The notes under the pieces were generated by a model. The model ran no database searches. It saw only the letters and a list, made by a program, of their open reading frames with translations, and was not told the origin of the DNA. Shown piece after piece: positions 9,812 to 18,129 of a stretch of 64,000 nt of DNA. The first letter of the stretch is position 1; the number at the start of each line of letters is the position of its first letter. The translations under genes and the position numbers were made by a program. The stretch is from assembly GCA_026397725.1 (NCBI GenBank), contig JAPLUI010000323.1:55164-119163 (forward strand), written 5' to 3'. The DNA is from Verrucomicrobiota bacterium (lineage in GTDB: Bacteria; Verrucomicrobiota; Verrucomicrobiia; Verrucomicrobiales; Akkermansiaceae).

Positions 9812-11131
9812 TCATTCTAACGATTCCGCCTTGCCCCGAATGACACCAAAGGTCCTATTGAGAATTCGGGCGGTAACCTCGTCGATCTCTTCGGACAATA
9901 CCGGGTCAGAGTAAGATTTCGAAACGAGTACGTTGTCGTCATGGGTAATCGTGTATTTCCCGGGTGGGAAATGGATGCCCACCGAGGTTTTATGGTCAAA
10001 CGGTAATGCGGCTTCTCCCTTATAGCCCAAGAAACAGAATTTCATAATGATCTGCCCGCCGGGCACCTGGAAACCAATATCAGATTGCGAAACGCAGGAG
10101 CCTCTAGCGCCAGTTCCACGAAGATTTTCAGTGACCACTTCGTATTTCGAAAACATCGCTTTCAGACTCTCAAGCTTACGCTCAAGCTCCTTGATGAATG
10201 GGTGAAAGCTTGCCTCCGACAACTGGCCGAGGATTTCCTTTGTCGGCATGCCGAGTTCCTCTTTTCGGGCTTGGGCACCCCGAACGAACAAAGCCACTTG
10301 TTTCTCGACATCGCTCGGCTCGTCGATGCTCTCGCCTTTGCCAGCCCGTATTGCGAGACCGAGTGATCTCTCCAGTTGTTTTCCGAAGAACTCAGCCAAC
10401 GGTGAAAGATCGCCTGCATCGGCGAGACGTAGGGCCGTAAGGTAATCCTTCTTCTGTTCGGTCGGAACGATGACCGGAGGATAGCCATCGCGGAGGAACA
10501 GGTAATTGACGAGCATGCGGGCCACACGGCCATTTCCGTCGTCGAAGGGATGGATCAGGACGAAGTCATGGTGGAGCCTCGCGGCGATGGTAAGGATGTT
10601 TAGCTTCGGGTCCGCTAGTGCCTCACCGAGCCAATCCACCAGTGCCTGCATTCGAGCGGGCACCTCCATCGGCGAAGCGTATTCAAAGAGTTCGCCGGTT
10701 GCGGTGATGACACTGTTGGGCAGGGTCTTGTATTCGCCGGGGATGACTTGGGCACGCGAAGGCTGACCGTCTGGGGTTTGCGTGGGCTTCCAGAACGGTT
10801 CCTTGAGGATAATCTTGTTGAGATCGCGGATGTCTCCCGGGTTGATCAAACGAGCCTTGTCGGCTGCCAGGTTCCGAAGGTGTTCGATGCCGACATCATG
10901 GGCCTTCATCTCTTCATACTCACGAAGCGTGTGGTTGCCGTGGGTTTGGCCGTGAAGAAGAAGTAGCACCGTCTCGCCATACGTCAGCGTATTCCCCTCG
11001 ATGTGGTTCGAGTGGTAATTCCATTCGAGGCGCAGTTTCTGCCAGAGACGACGCTCGTTCTCGGGAGACAAGGGTTGAAGAGCGTCCCACTTCGCCTTCA
11101 GGGAGTTAATTGTTTCAAATGTCGTATTCAT
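9812..11131 (-). CDS. Fic domain protein (AMPylase-type)
   Basis: A 439-residue Fic enzyme that probably transfers a nucleotide monophosphate to a target protein. The active-site motif HPFDDGNGR is at residues 194-202. An N-terminal SNHIEGN (41-47) fits the inhibitory helix motif [S/T]xxxE[G/N] of class II Fic proteins, which holds the enzyme off until relieved. The C-terminal half has a winged-helix-like stretch and a domain I do not recognise. It lies 14 bases behind the DUF4276 gene inside the restriction operon. Fic genes inside type I restriction loci are known; the target is not. Confidence 0.93.
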   Translation of the reverse strand: MNTTFETINSLKAKWDALQPLSPENERRLWQKLRLEWNYHSNHIEGNTLTYGETVLLLLHGQTHGNHTLREYEEMKAHDVGIEHLRNLAADKARLINPGDIRDLNKIILKEPFWKPTQTPDGQPSRAQVIPGEYKTLPNSVITATGELFEYASPMEVPARMQALVDWLGEALADPKLNILTIAARLHHDFVLIHPFDDGNGRVARMLVNYLFLRDGYPPVIVPTEQKKDYLTALRLADAGDLSPLAEFFGKQLERSLGLAIRAGKGESIDEPSDVEKQVALFVRGAQARKEELGMPTKEILGQLSEASFHPFIKELERKLESLKAMFSKYEVVTENLRGTGARGSCVSQSDIGFQVPGGQIIMKFCFLGYKGEAALPFDHKTSVGIHFPPGKYTITHDDNVLVSKSYSDPVLSEEIDEVTARILNRTFGVIRGKAESLE

Positions 11132-11145
11132 GAGAATTACTGGCG

Positions 11146-11802
11146 TCAGCTCTGACTCATCGTGGTTAGTGTGGCCATAAAATGATTGAAGCTAGGCGAC
11201 TTGTTGCGAGATAGTTCCATATGCGGAGTAATCTCTGCGGCCCATCGAGATTTTTCCTGTCCCACACGCTGCCACCCCTGTCCATCAAGGGTTGCCGCGC
11301 CTCCGGGATAAACAGCATTGGCTAGAACTTCCCATGTGCCACAAATAGAATCATTTACATATTGGTTAAGCACCGCATCCTTGGCTTTGGGATATGCGGC
11401 TTTGATCGCCGGCACATCTCCAAGAAACCAGGCCTCACCCTCCTCAATGGCAAGACAGAATGCGTGAGCGGGGCACGGTGAAGACTTTGCCGCCATCTGT
11501 GCCAGTTCGGCGCCAAAAGCATCTTTGCTTCGCCGATCAAGATCACACACAACGATCACAGCAGCTCGATAACCCGGTCCGTAATGGGCAAACGTATTTC
11601 CATAGCCGGCAAGCAACCTTGGCAACTGATCCAGCAAAATGCGTTTATGCGGATCAGAAGAGGCTTTCAGTCCTTTCGGAATCCGACCAATGCCCTTGTA
11701 ACTATGCACCTTGAAGGTGTGATCGTTACCAAGGATAGATGGAACCAACTGAGTCAGCATCAATTTCCCAGACTGGTCTTCGACAAGAATTTCAAAGTGC
11801 AT
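11146..11802 (-). CDS. DUF4276-like TOPRIM-type protein
   Basis: A 218-residue protein with an N-terminal LVEDQSGK (Glu8) and an internal VCDLDRRS (two aspartates near residue 93). This is the acidic pattern of TOPRIM nucleases of the OLD family and DUF4276. It starts 3 bases after the stop of the AAA ATPase, an arrangement typical of split OLD or PARIS-like pairs in which the ATPase senses phage and the TOPRIM partner is the effector. Assignment to DUF4276 is by pattern and context; a more distant TOPRIM family is possible. Confidence 0.75.
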   Translation of the reverse strand: MHFEILVEDQSGKLMLTQLVPSILGNDHTFKVHSYKGIGRIPKGLKASSDPHKRILLDQLPRLLAGYGNTFAHYGPGYRAAVIVVCDLDRRSKDAFGAELAQMAAKSSPCPAHAFCLAIEEGEAWFLGDVPAIKAAYPKAKDAVLNQYVNDSICGTWEVLANAVYPGGAATLDGQGWQRVGQEKSRWAAEITPHMELSRNKSPSFNHFMATLTTMSQS

Positions 11803-11805
11803 GGC

Positions 11806-13098
11806 CTATTTTCCGTCAAGATATTCGCTATACCATAAGCCACCAAGTGGCAGTTCTTGTTTCACCATCTCATTGACGACCGGGTCATCGCTAGCCCTAC
11901 GGATACTGGAGAAACCGTCATCTTGTTTTTCCAATATCCACACTTCTTCAGGGGTCAGGGCATCCACGAGATACGGTTGGTGGGTAGTGATAAAAACCTG
12001 CGAGCCACCTCTAACTCCGGTGGCATGATAGCGGAACTCCTGAACCAGACTTTCCAACAACCGGTGATAAAGCCCGTTTTCCGGTTCTTCGATACAAATG
12101 AAGGGTGGCGGGTCCGGATCAGCAAGCATAAGCAGGTAGGCGAAAACTTTCAGTGTTCCGTCTGACATTTGCTGCGAAAAGAACGGATCACTGAATCCTT
12201 TGTCGTTAAACTTCAACAAGAGGCGTCCATCGCGACTCTTCTCTGTCTCAATCTTATGAATACCAGGGATCTTCTTCGCAATACCGTCCAAAATCCGCTT
12301 AAAGCGCTCCTTGTGTTCTCGCTCCATGTATTGGACCACATTGCCAAGGTTATCGCCGTGTATGTTCAAGTGTCTTTGTGGGCCAGCCAGGGGCAGCGCA
12401 CGCGCGGCATCCGGCGTGAAGTAGCTCAGATACCAGCCTTCAATGAAGCGGCGGAAGACAGCGATTCTGGGATGCTGTTTGAGCGATCCAAGAGTCGAAA
12501 TACCTAACATCCGGTAGTCATCCAACTCAACGAGTTCGGTCTCCGCGCTTTCCGTTGCTCCTCCCTCTGATTTCAAATTCGCGATGAGTTGTTCGAGAGT
12601 CATCGGTTGTTCCTCTTCGTCGATCTGACTTCCAGAGGCGTCACCTTTCCAGGCAATTCCATTGCCCGAGTTCAGCATTAGGAATGAAAACGGCCAACCC
12701 CGACTTTGGCCTTTTCGTCGTTGTCGCAGCCGTTCACTCGCAACATAGGGCCTGGAGTCCTTATCCATTGCGATTGACAGTTCGTATGTGATAGGGCGGC
12801 TGTTGCCGTCCTCCCGGTAGTAAACCTCAAACCCAATCGGGCCATCCTGGCCTTGAGACCGAATGCGTTCGAATCCACCCCTACCGCGAATGTCACATGC
12901 TTCTTCGACACCGTCTTTCAGACAATCCGCCAAAAATCCGAAGGCATCGAACAAACTGCTCTTGCCTACGCCGTTTTTCCCGATGACCACAGTCATGGGT
13001 GTGAGCGGACTTCCTTGTTGGGAATTCCAAAGTTTACCCAACCTCACATCCTTGAGGGTGCGGAAGTTGCGGATGCGGAAACCTTCAATTTTTGGCAT
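11806..13098 (-). CDS. ABC-type AAA ATPase, OLD/PARIS-like
   Basis: About 430 residues from the ATG at 13098 (MPKIEGFRIRNF), the natural start for this family; an upstream in-frame ATG at 13155 adds 19 unlikely residues. Motifs: Walker A GKNGVGKSS, signature QMSDGTLK, Walker B FICIEEPENGL and H-loop TTHQP, giving an SMC/OLD-like ATPase with no large coiled coil. Together with the adjacent TOPRIM-type gene it forms a probable two-gene anti-phage unit resembling PARIS or split OLD systems. It follows hsdS closely and is probably co-transcribed. Confidence 0.92.
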   Translation of the reverse strand: MPKIEGFRIRNFRTLKDVRLGKLWNSQQGSPLTPMTVVIGKNGVGKSSLFDAFGFLADCLKDGVEEACDIRGRGGFERIRSQGQDGPIGFEVYYREDGNSRPITYELSIAMDKDSRPYVASERLRQRRKGQSRGWPFSFLMLNSGNGIAWKGDASGSQIDEEEQPMTLEQLIANLKSEGGATESAETELVELDDYRMLGISTLGSLKQHPRIAVFRRFIEGWYLSYFTPDAARALPLAGPQRHLNIHGDNLGNVVQYMEREHKERFKRILDGIAKKIPGIHKIETEKSRDGRLLLKFNDKGFSDPFFSQQMSDGTLKVFAYLLMLADPDPPPFICIEEPENGLYHRLLESLVQEFRYHATGVRGGSQVFITTHQPYLVDALTPEEVWILEKQDDGFSSIRRASDDPVVNEMVKQELPLGGLWYSEYLDGK

Positions 13099-13173
13099 GG
13101 CGTTAGTGGTGTTTGTTGCTTGTCGAAGTGTTGAATTTCTCTTTAGCGATTGCAATCATGTGATGTTGCGTTG

Positions 13174-14418
13174 TTACACCCGGACTTTGCCCGTCAGCAG
13201 TCGCTGCATCAAGCCGCGTTTTTGCTGGTCGAGGGCGTTGCGTTGGGTGCGGAGGAGGGTGAGTTCCTGGTCGGCGGTGTCGAGGATGGCGTTGATGGCA
13301 AGTTGCTCAGGTTTGGAGGGTAGCCAGATGCGAATGCGGGAAAACTCGTCGTAGCGGAGGCTGCCTCGGCGATCTACTGAAGCACTGGTGTTGATTTGGT
13401 AGAAGTGAATGAGAAGAGGGCTTTTGAAGACGCGGAAGACATAGTTGTCGTCGATATCGCCCTTGGTTTTGAAGACGGTATAAATGGGACTCACAAGGCC
13501 GGCATCGACCAGATTTTGATAACCGATTGACCCTTCCTCGATGTGGTTGGTGGCATAGGCGAATTCGCCACGACGGACGACGCGATAGCCGCTGGTGTCT
13601 TCGGCATGCACCCGTTTGCCGAAATATTCCTCGGACAGGACTAGCCCTCGGTGCTTGGTGCAGGAGAGGACCGGCAAGTTCTGACTGTCGGCATTCCGGG
13701 CGGAGACTTCTTCAATGATGTCGGCGAGCGCAACCTTCCTCCAGTCGCCGGGATAAACTCCGAAGCGGTCACTCTTGGTTTTGCCTCTGGAACTGTCGAA
13801 ACCCTTCACCCGCGTCTTGCCGGTGAGGAGTTGCTGCATGAGTGCCTGTTTGCGGCGGTCCTTGGCGGTGATGAGGGAGTCGAGTTTTTCGAGGGCCTCG
13901 TCCCAGGTGCTGAGGATGTCGGCGATCTTGCGTTGCTCGGGGAGTGGGGGGAGAGCCGTTGGGAATTGCCGTAGCTGGCTGCTATTGATACTCGCGAGAT
14001 TTGTTGATTGCTTGGAGCAAGACTGAAAATACGCACGACCACGAGGCCCTTGTGTCTGATAGGCGAGAAACCGTTCGTCAAGTTTTTTGGGATTTGGACG
14101 AACCACGAAAATGTGGTTTTGGTGGACGCAATGTTCGATCTCCCCGCGCCAAACCGAACCACGTCCGAGTTTATCAAAATCGCCGCCCTCCGTGAGCAAC
14201 ACATCGCCCGGGCGAACCCTGAATCGTTCCACTGAATCCTTTGGCACATCAATCTCCTTGATTTCCGTTAGATCAAAATGCCCATCCTGAACATTGGCGA
14301 CGCGCAGATAGGGCATCGCAACAAATTCGCCTTGCCTCGACGCGCTTTTGGATAGGCCCGTTTGAATCTCGGCCACCTCTTCGAGGGAAACAAAATGCCA
14401 ATGCGCCGAATTTTTCAT
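13174..14418 (-). CDS. hsdS: Type I restriction specificity subunit S
   Basis: A 414-residue DNA-recognition subunit with two target-recognition domains. Each is followed by a conserved helix-containing segment: LPPLPEQRKIADIL...LLTGKTRV in the middle and LPSKPEQLAINAIL...LLTGKVRV at the end. The ATG at 14418 has a strong ribosome site (AAGGAGGT, 7 bases upstream), and the start overlaps the stop of a short frame ending MAEHEYDKEVSR. It lies inside the candidate inserted block, whereas HsdM and HsdR lie outside it, so it may have replaced an older specificity gene. Confidence 0.95.
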   Translation of the reverse strand: MKNSAHWHFVSLEEVAEIQTGLSKSASRQGEFVAMPYLRVANVQDGHFDLTEIKEIDVPKDSVERFRVRPGDVLLTEGGDFDKLGRGSVWRGEIEHCVHQNHIFVVRPNPKKLDERFLAYQTQGPRGRAYFQSCSKQSTNLASINSSQLRQFPTALPPLPEQRKIADILSTWDEALEKLDSLITAKDRRKQALMQQLLTGKTRVKGFDSSRGKTKSDRFGVYPGDWRKVALADIIEEVSARNADSQNLPVLSCTKHRGLVLSEEYFGKRVHAEDTSGYRVVRRGEFAYATNHIEEGSIGYQNLVDAGLVSPIYTVFKTKGDIDDNYVFRVFKSPLLIHFYQINTSASVDRRGSLRYDEFSRIRIWLPSKPEQLAINAILDTADQELTLLRTQRNALDQQKRGLMQRLLTGKVRV

Positions 14419-14429
14419 CGTGACACCTC

Positions 14430-15542
14430 CTTATCGTATTCGTGCTCTGCCATATTTTGAATTCCGTGGCGGTGTCGGTGATGATGGCCGATCCCGCATC
14501 GGCGTGTTGGGGTAACGCGGGTTCCGCATCGGGCCGTGGGGGACGTGCGAACACCAGGGCAGGGTCCGGTTATACGATCCATGGGCCAATCATATTCCAT
14601 CCAGCCGCCCGGCCCCAGCCCTTCGCTAGGTTCTGCCGGCCCGTTGGGCCGGGGGGAATGCGGAGCCGCGCCCCCAACGGGGGCCGAGAACCTAGCGAAG
14701 GGCTGAGGGCGCCCATGGGTCGCCGATGGGTCGCGACGGAAACGCCAATACGCCCGATGCCCTGGTGCCGGTATCACCCCGGATGCCCGATGTACGATGG
14801 CCGGTATGATCACGGACATCCGATGTGCGATGGTCGGCATGACCCCGGACATCCGATGTGCGATGGTCGGCATGACCCCGGATACCCGATGTGCGATGGC
14901 CGGCATCATCCCGGACATCCGATGTGCGATGGCCGGCATGACCCCAGACATCCGATGTGCGATGGTCGCCATCATCCCGGGCACCAACGGCGGAATGGTC
15001 ACCATCATCACGGATACCAACGGCGGGATTTCGTGGTGGAATCCGGGATCATGGCCGATCCCGCATAAACGTCGGTGATGATGGCCGATTCCGCCTCGGC
15101 GTGTTGGGGTAACGCGGGTTCCGCATCGGGCCGTGGGGGACGTGCGGGCACCAGGGCATCGGCCGGTTTGGCGATTCATCGTCATTTCATGGTCGATCCA
15201 GCCGCCCGACCTCAGCCCTTCGCTAGGCTCTGCCGGCCCGTTGGGCCGGGGCGCATGCGGAGCCACGCCCCCAACGGGGGCCGAGAGTCTAGCGAAGGGC
15301 TGAGGGCGCCGATGGGTCGCCGATGGGTCGCGACGGAAACGCCCATACGCCCGATGCCCTGGTGCCGGTATGATCACGGACGTCCGATGTGCGATGGTCG
15401 GCATCACCCCGGACACACGATGTGCGATGGCCGGTAGGACCCCGGATTCCAACGACGGACATGTCGCCATTGCCCCCGATGCCGAAAATGGAATTGCCAC
15501 CATCGTCACGGCGGCCGGTATCGGAATAATCACCATTTCGCC
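14430..15542. repeat. 33-bp repeat / palindrome module B (double)
   Basis: Two copies of the 90-bp palindrome (14616-14705 and 15213-15302), exactly 597 bp apart, separated by about nine 33-bp units (14774-15070) with the common core GATGTGCGATGGYCGG. Each palindrome has outer arms CACCAGGGCA and TGCCCTGGTG (14552-14561 with 14758-14767; 15149-15158 with 15355-15364). More 33-bp units run from 15365 to the end. Because the period is 33, one minus-strand frame stays open through the whole module (14415-15551). It overlaps the hsdM stop and the hsdS start by ATGA junctions. No known domain is encoded. Confidence 0.92.
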
Positions 15543-15547
15543 GGGGT

Positions 15548-17056
15548 TCATAGTCCGAGTTCCTTCATGTAGCCGTCCATCTTCGCACGCACGGCGGAGA
15601 GTTCGGTTTCCAGCTTGATGATTTCCTTCTTCACCACCTTGAGGTCAATCTCAGTCTCCTCCTCGAAGGTATCGACGTAGCGCGGAATGTTGAGGTTGAA
15701 GTCATTGTCGGCTAGTTCCTGCGGGGTGGCTCGGTAGGCGTATTTCTCGACGGTCTTGAAGGCGTGGTAGGTAGAGACGATTTTATCGAGGTGCGCGTCG
15801 GTTAGGACGTTTTGGTTTTTCGCGTCCTTGAACTCGCGTGAGGCGTCGATGAAGAGCACATCGCCGGTTGCCCGTCCGGCTTCGGTCTTGCCCTTGTTGA
15901 AGATGAGGATGGCGGCGGGGATGCCGGTGCCGAAGAAGAGGTTGGCGGGCAGGCCGATGACGGCTTCCAGCAGGTTGTCCTCGATGAGCTTCTGACGGAT
16001 GCGGCCCTCGGCGGCACCGCGGAAGAGCACACCATGCGGCACGACCACGCCGACGCGGCCGGTCCCCTCACGGGCGGTTTCGATCATGTGGGTGATAAAG
16101 GCCCAGTCGCCCTTCGATTTCGGTGGACGGCCGCGATGGTAACGATGGAAGGGATCGGCCTCGGCTTCGTCGTAGCCCCATTTATCTAGCGAGAACGGTG
16201 GATTGGCGACGACGATGTCAAACTTCATCAGGCGGTCGCCCTCGATCAGGCGCGGGTTTCTCAGGGTATCGCCCCACTCGATGCGGAAGTTGTCCATGCC
16301 GTGGAGGAACATGTTCATCCGGCAGAGCGCGTGGGTGGTGCCATTCATTTCCTGGCCGAAGAGCGCGAAGTCGCGGTCGTCCGCCTGGCGTCCGACCTTG
16401 ATGAGCAGCGACCCGGAACCGCAGGTGGGGTCGCAGATCGTGTTGCCCTTTTTCGGCGCGAGCAGCATGGCCAGCAGCTTGGAAACCTGGCCGGGGGTAT
16501 AAAATTCACCGGCCTTTTTCCCGGCGTCCGAGGCGAAGCGCTCCAGCAGGTATTCATAGACGTTGCCGATCACGTCTTCCTCACCGACCACGGAGGGCCT
16601 GAGGTCGAGTTTCGGCGAGGCAAAGTCTTCCAGCAGAAGCTTGAGCTTGGTATTCCGGTCGCGGGTCTGGCCGAGCTTCGACTCCGAGTTGAAATCCACC
16701 TCGCGGAAGACGCCTTCGAGTTTCGCCTTGTTCGCCTCTTCAATACCGGCGAGGGCAATATTCATGCGCTCACCGATGTCGGTCTTGTCGCGCAGAGCAT
16801 GGACGCTGTAGAAATCGCAGCCATCGGGGAGTTGGAATCGCTCGCGGGACAGACGGCGGGCGACGCGGGCCTGGTCGCCCTTGTATTCCTTGAGGTAGGC
16901 GTCGCGGTGGTCGCGCCAGACATCGGAGACATATTTCCAAAACAGCATCACGAGGATGTAGTTCCGATAGTTTTCGGCATCGACGACCCCACGGAAGGTG
17001 TCGCAGGCGCGCCAGGCGACATCGTTGATCTCGGATTGGTTGATCTTTTTGGGCAT
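15548..17056 (-). CDS. hsdM: Type I DNA adenine methyltransferase subunit M
   Basis: A 502-residue N6-adenine methyltransferase of a type I system. The SAM-binding motif is DPTCGSGSL and the catalytic motif is NPPFSLDKW; an N-terminal helical HsdM domain precedes them. Length is normal. It starts 13 bases after the stop of a half-size HsdS and ends in CTATGAACCCC. This 3' end has the same nine bases (ATGAACCCC) as the hsdR start, so in an older arrangement its stop could have overlapped hsdR directly. Confidence 0.97.
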   Translation of the reverse strand: MPKKINQSEINDVAWRACDTFRGVVDAENYRNYILVMLFWKYVSDVWRDHRDAYLKEYKGDQARVARRLSRERFQLPDGCDFYSVHALRDKTDIGERMNIALAGIEEANKAKLEGVFREVDFNSESKLGQTRDRNTKLKLLLEDFASPKLDLRPSVVGEEDVIGNVYEYLLERFASDAGKKAGEFYTPGQVSKLLAMLLAPKKGNTICDPTCGSGSLLIKVGRQADDRDFALFGQEMNGTTHALCRMNMFLHGMDNFRIEWGDTLRNPRLIEGDRLMKFDIVVANPPFSLDKWGYDEAEADPFHRYHRGRPPKSKGDWAFITHMIETAREGTGRVGVVVPHGVLFRGAAEGRIRQKLIEDNLLEAVIGLPANLFFGTGIPAAILIFNKGKTEAGRATGDVLFIDASREFKDAKNQNVLTDAHLDKIVSTYHAFKTVEKYAYRATPQELADNDFNLNIPRYVDTFEEETEIDLKVVKKEIIKLETELSAVRAKMDGYMKELGL

Positions 17057-17069
17057 TGGCAGGTATCTG

Positions 17070-17672
17070 TTAGATTCGTTTGGCGGCTTTCAACAGGCTG
17101 TGTTCGAGATGGATGGCGCGGAGTGTGGAGAGGCGGCTTTCGAGCACGCTGGCTTCGCGGCTCAGACAATAGAGTGCGATAAGTTTGCCCTGCACGGCAA
17201 GCGAGGGCACTGCGACGGGCAATTCTTCGAGATCAATCCGCCGGAGGGTCGGCACCAAGGTGCCCTTGCGGCGGGTGGAAAAATGGCGGACCGCCTCTGA
17301 CGTGCGAAGCGACCAAGCGAGAAATTCCGGCAGTATCCGATTGCGGTCTGGGTGGAGAACGAAAAACTGCGCCCCGACCAGAATCCGTGGATCCTCCTCA
17401 TTGAAGGTGGCAGCCGTATTTCTTGTTCCACGGTTTGGAAACAGAACATCGCCGGGACGGAGAAACATCGAATCGTCAATCGACTCATTCGGTTCGATGC
17501 GCACGAAATCCCGGTTGCGGAAGGACCCGTCATCGTTGAGGTCGCCGATTTGAATCATGCGGCAGGACCCATTGGGGTCGGGACGGGTTGCGTCCCGGCC
17601 CCGCAGGGTGGCGCCCATGCGAACCTTCGCCAATGATTTCAATGGAAGAACGGGCATGGGGAATGGAATCAC
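17070..17672 (-). CDS. Half-size HsdS-like specificity protein
   Basis: A 200-residue protein with one target-recognition domain (MIQIGDLNDDGSF..., FLRPGDVLFPNRG, LRRIDLEELPV) and one C-terminal helix region. It is half the length of a normal HsdS. Half-size S proteins can work as homodimers or pair with a full S subunit. It lies directly upstream of hsdM and outside the candidate insertion, so it could be the original specificity subunit of this locus. It could also be a truncated remnant, but the frame is clean. Confidence 0.82.
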   Translation of the reverse strand: MIPFPMPVLPLKSLAKVRMGATLRGRDATRPDPNGSCRMIQIGDLNDDGSFRNRDFVRIEPNESIDDSMFLRPGDVLFPNRGTRNTAATFNEEDPRILVGAQFFVLHPDRNRILPEFLAWSLRTSEAVRHFSTRRKGTLVPTLRRIDLEELPVAVPSLAVQGKLIALYCLSREASVLESRLSTLRAIHLEHSLLKAAKRI

Positions 17673-17989
17673 TGAAGGTTCCTAGGCCGATTGGTGTTTG
17701 AAAAAGCGCTTTCGGACGATCTGACCCGGAAGGCCACTCAGCTTTCCGGGTCTTTTTTCGGCGAACGGGTGAAACATACGCCAGAAGTCTGTGTTTTTCA
17801 ACAGAAAAATATCGCACACATCGCAATCGTGAATATTGGGTTTGTGGCGGCCGGGATTTCAGATGGGCATCACCGGCTAAATGCGAGGGAACGCTCCACA
17901 GGAATGTAGGCTTCAAAACAGGTTCCGGGCATTCGCCATGGATTTCGGATTCAATTCACGGGAATGGCTGAGGCTCATTTCGCGGAAGT
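17673..17989. other. Intergenic stretch with an orphan terminator
   Basis: About 300 bases between the AbiE toxin remnant and the half-size hsdS. Apart from the terminator-like hairpin at 17723-17758 I see no gene or repeat. A promoter for the half-hsdS/hsdM operon is expected here, but I cannot pick boxes with confidence. Confidence 0.4.
17723..17758 (+). terminator. Rho-independent terminator-like hairpin
   Basis: Stem GACCCGGAA (17723-17731) pairs with TTCCGGGTC (17744-17752) and is followed by six T residues on the plus strand. No plus-strand gene precedes it, so it would stop antisense transcription or is left over from an inverted or lost gene. Confidence 0.6.
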
Positions 17990-18129
17990 TTATGAAGGGG
18001 AATCGGGCTCGGAGGTGGCGTTGAAGGTTTTCTCGAAGTCGGCGGCGATGGTGATGATTTCCTCGAAGGAAGGAGTCTCGCCGAAGAACATGGGGCCGAG
18101 CATGGCGGCATAGTTGGATTTCCCATGGT
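17990..18129 (-). pseudogene. AbiEii-type toxin, C-terminal remnant
   Basis: Directly behind the AbiE antitoxin, a shifted frame encodes NHGKSNYAAMLGPMFFGETP and then SFEEIITIAADFEKTFN before a TAA at 17990. This matches the usual C-terminus of AbiEii nucleotidyltransferase toxins, but the catalytic part is missing. The toxin gene was probably removed by a deletion that fused its last ~40 codons to the antitoxin end. Confidence 0.65.

Noticed and set aside
14774..15070. The 33-bp repeats as a CRISPR array
   Set aside because: Units are contiguous without unique spacers, no cas genes are near, and the units differ from each other along their whole length.
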